Assembly (NCBI RefSeq): GCF_008923205.2
Contig: NZ_WBMS02000066.1
Location: forward strand, 1 to 39,067
Direction: 5' to 3'
Source: Actinomadura physcomitrii
GTDB taxonomy: Bacteria > Actinomycetota > Actinomycetes > Streptosporangiales > Streptosporangiaceae
DNA: 39,067 nucleotides
The notes below the pieces were generated by a model that saw nothing but the letters and a program-made list of their open reading frames with translations, was not told where the DNA came from and ran no database searches. Below are positions 1-9,148 of this stretch, piece after piece (within the stretch, counting starts at the first letter, position 1; the number at the start of each line of letters is the position of its first letter). Both the position numbers and the translations under genes were made by a program.

Positions 1-2
1 AC

Positions 3-3000
3 AACGCCGCCGGCGCCGCCGACAGGCTCGCACGGATCAACGTCCGCGACCTGGCCGACGCACTCAAAGCAAACCCCGCTGCCGCCTCAGCTTCAGCCGC
101 CGCTGCCGCACCTACCGCGGCAGGAGGCCCCCCAGGACCAGCGGTGCAGGCCCAACCCACCACACCCGGGCCACCACCAGCCGCCCTCCCGACCGACGGA
201 GGCGACATCCCCCACGCCGAACCGCGTCCTGACACGGCCGTCCCGCAGGCAGCACCCCAAGGGGACGGCTCGGCGGTCAGTGCATCCGATGTTCGTGATC
301 CGGTCACGCCAGGACCGCTGCACGACGATTTTAGACCCGGCGTCCGCATCGTGGGGGATCCGGATTCCTTCGATATCAACTTCGCGGAGTGGCGCGCTAA
401 AAGGTACAGAATCGACATCACTGGCTTTTATGACCCTCACAATAAGAGATCGCCGGTTATGTTGGAGCGTCATAGACCGGATGACTCGGGCCGCATTGTG
501 CAGTTCGTAAGATTGGAGAAATCGGAGCCTGCGGCGGTCTACTCTGCCCTCTTGCGGGCGTTGGACGATTGGCGCCAGGAGCCCGGAGGATATCCGGCAT
601 TTGATCTCGTCTCCATCGATGCTCGGTCCGTGAGTAGCTCAAAACCTATGATGTTTAATGTGGTCGCGAGGGAAGTGGGTGAAGCCATAGGGACGGGCAG
701 GTTGGAGGTCAACCGTATCCCGCGGATTGAAATATGCTACGAAGATTCAAATATCCTGTTTGTGAAGGATAGCATGTTCGAAGACGTTCAAGGAGTTTTG
801 TCCGAAGTTGGAAACTGGGATGCCCAAGGGCGGTTCATTCCGTGGGAGAAATCCGGCCTTCAAGGTGACCCGTTCGGCGACGGGCCGTTCTATGCTGCAG
901 CACGGGCGCGGGATATGGACGCCGCCCTCAAGGAGACTCAGGGGATCTTCGCCCACTTCGGAAAGAATCCTCTTGTTCAGTTCAATGCTCGCCAAATACA
1001 CCCCGCCGTACTGCGTGAATTTAATACAGAACTACGAGCGCTGACCCTCGACTACCCCAAAATTCGAGAGCTGAAAAGATTTATTGCAACCTGGCAGATT
1101 AACAGGGCCGCCAACTTGGCTTACGCCACCGAAGATTCAATAATATTGAACGCTAATTCGTGGTGGAACGATCCGGCGAAGCTGGCGGAACTCGGTGGAG
1201 ACTGGGGCGGTAGCCTGGCGAGGGAGACCATAAATCACGAAGCCGGTCACTTGCTGACCGGTCCGGTAATGAAAAATCCGGAGGCGTTGAAGGAGCTTAA
1301 CAAGACTTTTTCCAGCATTCTAGGTTTACCAATCGAGATCACTCCCGGCAATCTCTTTACACCACTCAACCCATTCCGGAAAAACGCTGAACAAATCAGG
1401 GTTATCAAGGGCTATCAATGCAACGGATTGGACTACGCTCGCGTTTCGCCTGCTGGATCTCCCGAGGTGGGCAACGCTCTTACGGGTGACTGGAAGCACA
1501 TCATCGACTCATTGACTTGGACGCCCGAGAATAGAGTTTCGGCCGCCAGTGGCGGGGAATTGAGTGACCTTGTAAGAGAATTCAATTCTGGAAGCGCACT
1601 ATTTATAGTCGGGCGGGACCCGCGGATTGCAGATCTGGTCGAGACTATCTCGTCTCGCTACGGCTCGAAAAACTTCGATGAGATGCTCGCCGAGCTGTTT
1701 ATGGAGCTCCGCTCTAGTAATCTGCCCCGCCCACCGGCAAAGATGCTCGGCGGCATCATTGATCGTTACAACCGTGCTGCACCTACCGATGTCCGCGCCG
1801 TGGGATCACCGAAGGGGCTGCCGCCGGGCACCGGCGAGCCCCGTCCATCCGGTGGTCGGTTCGAACCGTTCACGTCGACGGACCGCCCGGCCGGTGCCAC
1901 CGGACACACCGACGCCCGGCCTTTCGCACGCGAGGACCCCTCCGCCGAAGCAGCCAAGCCCCATCGCCGGGAGGGCAGTTCGGACCCCGACAGGATGAAG
2001 GTCCTCGGGGGGGAGGGCGACTTCGCTCCGGGACATCGCGACTATGACCACCAGGCACCAGATTTTCCAGCCCTTTATGAGGAACGGCCTGGCTACACCT
2101 CCAATACCGACTGGTACTCCGACCCGACCCAAACGGGCTCGCTCAACGAATCCTTCAGGCCACAGTTTGTGGAACGCCTGCCCAACCGGCTCGGCAGCAA
2201 GATCCAAGAGTTCATACAGTGGCGCGCGGAGCGGCTCGGACGTCACATCAGCCCGACCGGCCAAGGGGAGGTTCTGCTGGAGCGGCGGTCGCCATTGGAT
2301 CCGGGGACGCCGATCAAGTACCAGCGCGTCGCCTGGGGCACCTCGCACAGCGTGCGCCGCGCGATTCACCTGGCCTTGACTGACGGTGGCGAACCGGTGA
2401 TGGTGCTGGTGCTCGATGCCCGCTCCACCCGCCTCACCGAAAACGCCGCACGTCGGGCGTTGGAGGACATAGCCGCCGACAGCAGTCTGGCGCCGGTCGA
2501 TGGCATTGAGATCTGGTTCCACCACAAGGAGCTCAACGACACCGCTTGCCTCGTCCGCGATAATCAGAACCTCATCAGCCTGCGCTACGAGCACTGGCAC
2601 ACCAACCTCCGGCCGCCGGCCCGAGATCACGAAACCGCGATCCCGGTCCCATCGGTTGCCAACGACGGTGTGCTAGCCCCAGAAGCTATCGAGCCACCAC
2701 CGGTATTGCCATCCCAAGCCGCCACCGCCCCAGCGGCCGGCCCGGCCGCGCCAGCGACGCACCCGGCTCCGCAGCCGACGCATCCCGGCAGTGGTACGGG
2801 AGACCTCCCCGATGGAAATAGACCAGAGCCGCGCGGTGATGTGCCCGCTCCGGGCATGCATGACACCGAGCCGTCACGCGCACCGACTGGCAATCATCCG
2901 ACCAGTAGCAGTGTGTCCGGTGGCGCCAATCAGCCTTGCAGCGCCACCTTGCCGACCACGGCAGGCGGCGGGGACCAGCCCAGCCCTGCCTTTATACGCT

Positions 3001-3740
3001 CCGATGGGTTTTCCCTAAGCCCTGAGAAGGCGGCACTGAATCAAAATATATTGAAAGTGGGCCGGGCGTACAAGGGTGCATTCCGGTGGGGCGGGAGAAG
3101 TGGCCCCGATATGAGCAGCTGGGAGATGGAGATCGGGACAACGAGCGACATTACAGCACTGCGAAACGATTTCGCCCGGTATATGCTCGATATCGGACCC
3201 GCGCCGGGACGGGATGGAATTATGAACTGCTGGGAGGCCATCCTTCGCATCGTGCACTTGGCAGGCGGTACTGATGTTTGGACATTAAGGCGATTGCACG
3301 CTGATGCTGCCGCAGCGGCGCGGACAGCTTTTGAAGAGACCATCGGTGACAAGGCGCTTCGCGTTAAAGCCGCTCGAAACGCCTTCCATGATAAGATCGG
3401 CATGTTCCTTGGACCGGGGCAACGTACCCCATACATCATCGACCCAGTAACGAAAATCGGCGGTCCGGACATTCCCGCCGGACACATCGTTTTTATGGAC
3501 GGAATGAACCATGTAGCATACAGTCGCGGCGAGCGCGATGCAGAAAATCGATCTCTAGTGTTCAGTCACTTCTGTGATCCCAATCCGGGAGTATTTCCGA
3601 GTTCAGGAAAATTCTCTTTTGAAGAGCCTGGTTCAATCCAGAAATTTGGCTCTTGGCAGGAAACCTCGATAGAAGAATTGAGGGAATATCGTCCCAACTG
3701 GACGAGGATTGAGTCGGCAATCCCATCGTGGCTCCTATAA
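3..3740 (+). CDS. Large multidomain toxin-like protein with zincin core and C-terminal papain/NlpC-like domain (5' end outside window)
   Basis: The frame is open from the first bases of the window, so the protein continues upstream; a GTG at 144 is only an internal candidate start. Residues are numbered from that GTG (1198 to the stop). Residues 1-60 are Pro/Ala-rich. Residues ~76-215 and ~686-825 are two diverged copies of one domain (W83-R-A-K-R and W693-R-A-E-R; D159-A-R-S and D758-A-R-S). Between them lies a metallopeptidase-like region with HEAGH at 365-369, and an AE pair at 516-517 could supply the third zinc ligand. A long Pro/Ala/Gly linker (~840-950) precedes a C-terminal domain with N1028-C1029-W-E and N1122-H1123-V-A-Y, the order of a papain/NlpC-P60-type Cys-His pair. 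The architecture resembles actinobacterial polymorphic toxins and secreted effectors, but the secretion signal would lie upstream and no immunity gene is evident downstream. The domains are visible; the toxin role is inference. Confidence 0.7.
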   Translation, partial: NAAGAADRLARINVRDLADALKANPAAASASAAAAAPTAAGGPPGPAVQAQPTTPGPPPAALPTDGGDIPHAEPRPDTAVPQAAPQGDGSAVSASDVRDPVTPGPLHDDFRPGVRIVGDPDSFDINFAEWRAKRYRIDITGFYDPHNKRSPVMLERHRPDDSGRIVQFVRLEKSEPAAVYSALLRALDDWRQEPGGYPAFDLVSIDARSVSSSKPMMFNVVAREVGEAIGTGRLEVNRIPRIEICYEDSNILFVKDSMFEDVQGVLSEVGNWDAQGRFIPWEKSGLQGDPFGDGPFYAAARARDMDAALKETQGIFAHFGKNPLVQFNARQIHPAVLREFNTELRALTLDYPKIRELKRFIATWQINRAANLAYATEDSIILNANSWWNDPAKLAELGGDWGGSLARETINHEAGHLLTGPVMKNPEALKELNKTFSSILGLPIEITPGNLFTPLNPFRKNAEQIRVIKGYQCNGLDYARVSPAGSPEVGNALTGDWKHIIDSLTWTPENRVSAASGGELSDLVREFNSGSALFIVGRDPRIADLVETISSRYGSKNFDEMLAELFMELRSSNLPRPPAKMLGGIIDRYNRAAPTDVRAVGSPKGLPPGTGEPRPSGGRFEPFTSTDRPAGATGHTDARPFAREDPSAEAAKPHRREGSSDPDRMKVLGGEGDFAPGHRDYDHQAPDFPALYEERPGYTSNTDWYSDPTQTGSLNESFRPQFVERLPNRLGSKIQEFIQWRAERLGRHISPTGQGEVLLERRSPLDPGTPIKYQRVAWGTSHSVRRAIHLALTDGGEPVMVLVLDARSTRLTENAARRALEDIAADSSLAPVDGIEIWFHHKELNDTACLVRDNQNLISLRYEHWHTNLRPPARDHETAIPVPSVANDGVLAPEAIEPPPVLPSQAATAPAAGPAAPATHPAPQPTHPGSGTGDLPDGNRPEPRGDVPAPGMHDTEPSRAPTGNHPTSSSVSGGANQPCSATLPTTAGGGDQPSPAFIRSDGFSLSPEKAALNQNILKVGRAYKGAFRWGGRSGPDMSSWEMEIGTTSDITALRNDFARYMLDIGPAPGRDGIMNCWEAILRIVHLAGGTDVWTLRRLHADAAAAARTAFEETIGDKALRVKAARNAFHDKIGMFLGPGQRTPYIIDPVTKIGGPDIPAGHIVFMDGMNHVAYSRGERDAENRSLVFSHFCDPNPGVFPSSGKFSFEEPGSIQKFGSWQETSIEELREYRPNWTRIESAIPSWLL

Positions 3741-3929
3741 CTCGTGGAGATGGTGGCATGGCCGGTGGGGCCTCGTGCCGAGGGCGGATCGAATGCTCAG
3801 GATCGAGCGGCCTGCTGATTTCTCCTGCTCTCGCTGGTCACAGGCTGATCGCGGGCCGCGCGGCGCAGCCGTAATCGAAAGAGCTCCGCGGACTTCGAGC
3901 CGGCCTCGGGGTCTCGGTGCAGGCGGGTT

Positions 3930-4412
3930 CAGGGAGAACAGGTAGATCCCGACGATGCCGGGAAAGAACGGCGGCACCGAGACCGCGGCGATGTTGAGGA
4001 CGGTGGCGCCGTAGTCGACTGAGGTGTTGCGGCGCACCGCAGCGGCGACGCCGAGCGCGATCGACACGACCAGCGCGACGGCCAGCGCGGCGCCCATGAG
4101 CTGCGGCGTGGGACCGAGCCGCTCGCCGAGCACCGCCGAGACGGGCCGGTGCCCGACGTAGGAGTAGCCGAAGTCACCGTGCAGCGCCCCCGACAGCCAG
4201 TGCCCGTACTGGACGACGATCGACCGGTCCAGCCCCAGCTCGTCCCGTTTGGCCTCGATGAACGCAGCGCCGCCGCCGCGCATTTGCTCGGGATCGACCA
4301 TCATGCGGACCGGGTCGCCGGGCGCGACCCGCACCAGCACGAAGATCCCGACGCTGATCAGCAGGAACACGAGAGCGTTCACCAACAGCCGCCGGATGAC
4401 GTAGACCGCCAC
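3930..4412 (-). pseudogene. Truncated ABC transporter permease, DppB/OppB family
   Basis: The translation begins MAVYVIRRLLVNALVFLLIS, the first transmembrane segment of dipeptide/oligopeptide permeases. It continues through the periplasmic stretch with the GDPVRMM motif and a second and third membrane segment (~105-125 and ~138-160). Homology stops near YLFSLN at about 3930, roughly halfway through a normal ~310-residue permease, so the conserved cytoplasmic EAA loop is lost. The frame runs on to 3735 in unrelated sequence. It follows the binding-protein gene on the same strand (stop 4475, start 4412) as in an operon. The 190 bases from 3741 to 3929 hold no recognisable gene, and the break may mark a rearrangement joint. 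Confidence 0.75.
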
Positions 4413-4474
4413 GCCTCACCTCCTCTTGTCCGTGCCAGCCGGGCCGGGGGCGCGCGCCCCGGGCCCGGCCTCGG

Positions 4475-6108
4475 TCAGCTCAGCTTCCAGTTCGCGAAGT
4501 CCCAGGTCCCGATCTCGTTGGTCGGCAGGCCGCACGGCTCGAAGCCGGACAGCCGCGTGCGGTACGCCCAGACTGTGTCCGGGTTGTAGATCCACAGATA
4601 CGAAACCTGCGCGTTCTCGACCTTCGCGGCCTCCTTGAACAGGCTCGCCCGCTACGCCGGGTCGGCGACCGAGTCGGCCTTGGACAGCAGGTCGTCCAGG
4701 TTCGGGTCGCAGAAGCGGGCCACGTTGCCGCCGGCCGGGTACGCCTGGTCGCAGGCGTCAATGGTCGCGACGGTGGAAGGCTCGGTGGCGTAGTTGCCGC
4801 CGCCGAACAGCGCCAGGTCGTACGACTTCTTCTCGTAGGACGACAACAGCTCGTCTGCCTGCACCTGCTTCAGCTCGACGTCCACGCCGACGGCCTTGAG
4901 CTGGCTCTGGATCACTGTCACCGCGGTGTCGCGGTCGCGCTGCCCTGGGATCCACGACAGCGTGACGGGCTTGGAGCCGTCCCATCCGGCCGCGGCGAGC
5001 AGGCTCTTCGCCCTCGCCGGGTCGTAGGCGTCCTCGTTGGCGGCCGAGGCCGCGTCGCCGTAGAAGCTGGAGTTCACGACCGACCCGGCGCCGCCGAGCA
5101 CCTTGCCGACCAGGCCCTTGCGGTCGATCGCGGTGAGGAACGCCTGCCGGACGCGCGCGTCCTTGAACCGGGCCTCGGACTGGTTCATCGCGATCCGGGT
5201 GAAGCCGGGGCTCTTCGCGGACACGACCTTGACGCCGTCCATCTTCTTGACGGTCGGCAGGTCGGTCAGCAAGACCTGGGTGAGGTCCATCTCGCCGGTG
5301 CGGAGCTGCGCGATCGCGACGTCGGAGGTGACCGGTTTCAAGTACACCTTCTTGATCGACACCCCCTCCCGGAAGTTCTGGTTGGCCTTCAGCTCGACGT
5401 ACTGGTCGGTCTTGTAGTCGACGAACGTGAACGCGCCCGAGCCGACGGTCGGCTTGGTGAAGAAGCCGTTGTCGCCGAGCCCCTTCGCCGGCACACCGCC
5501 GAGCACATGCTCGGGCAGGATCGGGGTGTTGCCAATCAGCCCCGGCAGGCTCGCCGCCGGCCGGGTCGTGGTGATCTTCACAGTGGTCTCGTCGGGCGCG
5601 GTCACCCCCTTGAGCGAGTCGGCCTTGCCGTCGGCGAGGTCCTTCGCGCCGGTCACGGCGGCGAACTTGCCGCCCTGCGTGCTACCGGTCGCCGGGGCGG
5701 CGAGGGCGTTGAAGGTGAAGAGCACGTCCTTGGCGGTCAGCGGCTTCCCGTCGCTCCACTTCAGGCCGGGCTTCAGCTTGAACGTGATCGTCTTGGCGCC
5801 GTCGGAGATCTCCGGCGCGGCGGCGGCGAGATGCGGCTTCAGCGTGTAGGACGCGTCCGAGCCGTACAGCGAGTCGGAGATCAACGACATGACGAGCTGG
5901 TCGGGCCCGTGGTTCGGCGCGAGCGGGCTGAACGTCTTCGGCTTCTGGTACAGGTACATGTTCAGCACACCCCGTCCCCGCCGGAGGACTTCTGCGTGGG
6001 GTCGGAGCCGCAGGCGGCGAGCGAGCCCGCCGCGAGCACGCCGCCCAGCACGGCCGCCGCGACGCCCCGTCCGGATCCGCCGGCCATCGCACCGGAACGA
6101 TTGGTCAT
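4475..6108 (-). pseudogene. ABC transporter peptide-type substrate-binding lipoprotein, broken by a frameshift and a nonsense codon
   Basis: The true start is the ATG at 6108, preceded by GAGG eight bases upstream. It encodes a lipoprotein signal ending in the lipobox LAAC (residues ~31-34). This frame stops at about 5963-5965, and the rest of the SBP_bac_5-type protein continues in another frame from 5968 (hallmark KPGLKWSDGKPLTAKDV, typical of DppA/OppA). A two-base TG duplication in GGGGTGTGCTG would explain the shift. At 4652-4654 an in-frame TAG interrupts the protein; the same frame then runs 59 more codons to a stop at 4475, with recognisable C-terminal sequence (YLWIYNPDTVWAYRT). A single base change from a Tyr codon is the simplest cause. 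The reconstructed length of about 545 residues is normal. It is dead by two independent lesions. Confidence 0.85.
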
Positions 6109-6158
6109 AAACTTGCCTCTTCTCTGCGGTGGCCGGGTGCGCCCGGCCACTGGTCCGC

Positions 6159-7008
6159 TCAGCGGACGCGGTTCACCAGGCTGCCGAGGCCGGTCACGCG
6201 GACCGTCATCTCGTCGCCTGCGGACAGGAACTCCCCCGATGCCATCCCCACCCCGGACGGCGTGCCGGTGTACAGCACGTCGCCGGGCTCCAGCGTCATC
6301 AGCCGAGACGCGAACGCCACCAGCTCCGCGACGTTGAAGATCATCTGATCGGTGCCGCCGTGCTGCCGGACCCGCCGTGGACCTCCAGGATCACGTCGAG
6401 CTTCTGCGGGTCGGGCACCTCGTGAGCGGTGACGAGGTACGGGCCGAGCGCGGCGAAACCGTCGAGCCACTTGCCGTTCAGCCAGTCGAAGAACGCGACC
6501 GCGGGGTCCTCGGTGTCGCGGTCGTGGCCGTAGTCCATATTCCGGGCCGACACGTCGTTGCCGATCGTGTAGGCGCCGACGTGGCCGAGAGCGTCCTCGA
6601 CCGGGATGTCCTTGCCGCCGCGGCCGATCACCGCGACCAGTTCGGCCTCCCAGTCGATGCTGGGGCTGACCGAGGGCAGCGCGATGTCCTCGCCGGGGCC
6701 GCAGACGGCGGTGCCGGGCTTGATGAACAGCTGCGGCGAGATCCGGGACTTGTCGATCTCGTCCCCGCCCGTCTCTGTGACGTGCTCCTGGTAGTTCGCG
6801 GCGACCGCGAGGACCTTGCCCGGACGCACCAGGCGGGGCGAGCAGGGTCGCCTCGGCCAGGGCGTGCGTCGTCCCGCCGGACGGTACCGAGCCGAACGCG
6901 CCCACCAGCGCCGAGAGATCGCCGGGGCCGAGGGCGGTGACGCGGCCGCCGCACGATCTCGCCGTGGCGGACTCGGCCGTCCGGCAGGCGGTACGTCGCG
7001 AGCTTCAT
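6159..7008 (-). pseudogene. Fumarylacetoacetate hydrolase (FAH) family enzyme, multiply frameshifted
   Basis: The start ATG at 7008 has GGAGG eight bases upstream. The N-terminus MKLATYRLPDGRVRHGEIV is followed by a frameshift near 6950. A second segment (GAFGSVPSGGTTHALAEATL) shifts again near 6830 into the segment beginning LVRPGKVLAVAANYQEHV. A third shift near 6365 leads to the C-terminal part DVLYTGTPSGVGM, ending at 6159. Together these make a complete ~280-residue FAH-family protein, including the metal-site region (WEAELVAVIGRGG, VGAYTIGNDVSARN). FAH enzymes cleave acylpyruvates or hydrate/decarboxylate related keto acids in catabolic pathways. The gene starts three bases after the oxidoreductase gene ends, so both belonged to one operon with the ABC genes. 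Confidence 0.85.
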
Positions 7009-7011
7009 GGA

Positions 7012-7625
7012 TCAGACCTCCGGGGAGTCGATCGGTATGGGCGTGCCGAGGGAGCGGGCCGCGGCGTCGGTGACGCGCAGCGCGGCGAGGGCATCAGCCG
7101 GGCCGGCTTCGGGCGGCCGGCCGGTGACGGCGGCGGTGTGCAGGGCGGTGAGCATCCGGTCGACGGTGCCGGAGCCGTGCCAGGCGCTGCGGTTGCCCGT
7201 AACCGTCCGGACGGACGCGCCCGGCTTGGCGGCGTCGACGTCCATCACCCCGCCGGAGCCGCTGACCCGGTAGTGGTACAGCGCCACGCCGGGGGCGTCG
7301 GCGGTACCGCGCAGCCGAGGTGATCGTGCTGGTCAGGCCGTGCTCGTGGTCGAGCAGCAGGACGGTGAGGCGGCCCCGCTCCCGTCCCGGGAGGGCGTGC
7401 ACGCGCCGGACCGGCTGGCCGGTGAGGGCCCGCACCACGTCCACGGGGTAGAGGCCTAGGTTGACGAGCTCGCCGTCCGGGCATGGGTCGCCACCGTCGA
7501 CGAGGAAGTCGGCTGGACGTTCCAGGGCAGCCCGACCCGTCCGGCGGCAAGCGCACCCTTGGCGGCCTGGACGGCGGCGCCGAACCGGTGGTGATGCGCG
7601 GGCATGCAGACCAGGCCAGTCTCGG
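7012..7625 (-). pseudogene. Gfo/Idh/MocA-type NAD(P) oxidoreductase, C-terminal remnant with frameshifts
   Basis: Reading right to left, the fragment starts with MPAHHHRFGAAVQAAKGAL and GRVGLPWNVQ, shifts frame near 7520, continues DFLVDGGDPCPDGELVNLGL, shifts again near 7310, and ends ALRVTDAAARSLGTPIPI with a stop at 7012. The ELVNLGLYPVDVVRALTG stretch is characteristic of the C-terminal alpha/beta domain of sugar-type Gfo/Idh oxidoreductases. The N-terminal Rossmann domain is missing because the sequence joins an opposite-strand aminotransferase fragment at about 7620. Its place at the head of the FAH and ABC genes suggests a lost pathway for taking up and oxidising a small organic compound. 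Confidence 0.75.
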
Positions 7626-8023
7626 CAGCCGGCAATCCCGTCTCCTCCAACATCACCTACCTGCGCGACCACCCCGGCTTCTACGAGCGCACCCACGCCC
7701 TCGGGGAGCGGATGCGCGCCAGCCTCACCGGCATCTGCGCCGACCTCGGCATCGCCGCGACCGCCGCCGACTTCGGCGGTGTGTTCAGCCTCTATTTCAC
7801 CGAGTCACCGATCCGGGGCTACCGCGACCTCATGCGCAACAACGACGCCGCCTACGTGGCGTTCCACCACCGCATGACCGACCGCGGCTTCCTGATGCTC
7901 CCGCTCGCCCTGAAGCGCAACCACATCTCCGCCGCCCACACCGAGCAGGACGTCGACCGCACGTTGGAAGCGGCCCGCGACGCCCTCCGCACGATCCGTG
8001 ACGACGGCCTCCTGACCGCGTAG
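7622..8023 (+). pseudogene. Class III aminotransferase / glutamate-1-semialdehyde aminomutase-like, C-terminal fragment
   Basis: About 130 residues resemble the small C-terminal domain of class III PLP aminotransferases of the HemL-like type: YLRDHPGFYERTHALGERM, then GGVFSLYFTE, MTDRGFLMLPLALKRNHIS and a final helix DVDRTLEAARDALRTI. The PLP-binding lysine and the whole large domain are absent, so the piece cannot be an enzyme. It begins abruptly at the joint with the oxidoreductase remnant and runs to a stop at 8021-8023, converging with the AraC gene. It is best read as debris of a deletion or inversion. Confidence 0.7.
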
Positions 8024-8040
8024 CCCGCCAGCCTCGCCCA

Positions 8041-9042
8041 TCACCGACGGCCCGCACCCGGCTCAACCGGGTCCCGAGCGGATCTCGACCGGTTCGGCCG
8101 TCCGAGGACGCGGCGGCGGTACTCGCTTGGAGGCAGGCCGTAGGCGGCGCGGAAGGCGCGGGTGAAAGTGGCGTGGTCCTTGAATCCCCATCGTGCCGCG
8201 ACGCGGTGGATGGTCATCAGGTGCAAGGCCGTGTCGCCGAGGTCGAGGCGGGTTCGTTCGAGGCGCTGCCGGCGGATCCACGCCGCGAGTGTGATGCCGT
8301 TCGGCTGGAACATCCGGTGCAGGGTGCTGACCGAGATATGGTGCGCGGCGGCGATGGAGCGCGGCGATAGCCCCGGATCGTCCAGGTGGCGCCGCACGTA
8401 CGTCTCGATGGCCGAAAGCCGGGTGGACCGCCGGGGGTCGGCGTCGAGATGGTGGGCGACCAGGCCGTTCACCAGATCCGCCGCGATCTCACGGAGCCAG
8501 GGCACATCTGTCTGCCCGTATCCGCCGTCCGTGGTCGACGCGACAAGGAACTGGGCGAGCAGCGCACCGACACCCGCCTTGCCGGTCAGCGGCGCCGCCA
8601 GAAGCCGCTCGGTGTGAGGGAGCGGCACCAGCAGGGCACGCTGCACGTGGGCGAACACGAGCGTCGCGGCCTCGGCGTCGGCGACGATGCGCAGATCGAA
8701 CGGCTGCCCGCTGTCGTATAACCCGAGACTCCGCGCGCCCAGTACGGTTTGGCGTCCGGCCTGGCTCAGCACGATCCGGCCGCGCATGGCGAGCACGACT
8801 GAGAGCACCTCGGGGTCATGTGCGCGGATCAGCTGCGGTGTTCGCAGCACATCGACCGACGAACTCCTCACCCGCAGCAGGCTCACCCCCGCCAGATCCA
8901 GCATTCGCGCCACCAGGTGGAAGCGCCCGGGATCGTCGCTCGTCACCCGCATCGGATACGAACTGGAGACCTGGAAGGCGTTGAATTCGGTCAGCCGCCG
9001 CTCCGGCGCGTGTTCGTCGCTGCAGAAGACCGTTCGCATCAT
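8041..9042 (-). CDS. AraC family transcriptional regulator
   Basis: An intact 333-residue protein. Residues ~20-205 match the AraC-binding-like ligand domain of actinobacterial AraC regulators. The C-terminal ~110 residues hold two helix-turn-helix motifs: LSPRSIAAAHHISVSTLHRM with FQPNG after it, and IHRVAARWGFKDHATFTRAF followed by YGLPPSEYRRR, the family signature. A second Met lies at codon 2. It is on the same strand as the PhzF-like gene but 106 bases downstream of it, so its own promoter is likely in 9043-9148. Its target is unknown; a similar but broken AraC tail lies at 12487. Base composition is like the intact neighbours. Confidence 0.92.
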   Translation of the reverse strand: MMRTVFCSDEHAPERRLTEFNAFQVSSSYPMRVTSDDPGRFHLVARMLDLAGVSLLRVRSSSVDVLRTPQLIRAHDPEVLSVVLAMRGRIVLSQAGRQTVLGARSLGLYDSGQPFDLRIVADAEAATLVFAHVQRALLVPLPHTERLLAAPLTGKAGVGALLAQFLVASTTDGGYGQTDVPWLREIAADLVNGLVAHHLDADPRRSTRLSAIETYVRRHLDDPGLSPRSIAAAHHISVSTLHRMFQPNGITLAAWIRRQRLERTRLDLGDTALHLMTIHRVAARWGFKDHATFTRAFRAAYGLPPSEYRRRVLGRPNRSRSARDPVEPGAGRR

Positions 9043-9148
9043 CGTTTCTCCGTGGGCTCCTCAGGAGGCGCCAGCCTGCTCGTTTCCCTGGTCTACCGCT
9101 GCCGCCTGCAGAAGGCCGCCATGTGTCGTCGACGCAGGCGCTCCCGGA

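Noticed and set aside
5507..6337. Long open frame on the plus strand opposite the binding-protein gene
   Set aside because: It mirrors the GC-rich codon bias of the real minus-strand gene; the translation is Arg/Gly/Val-rich without motifs.
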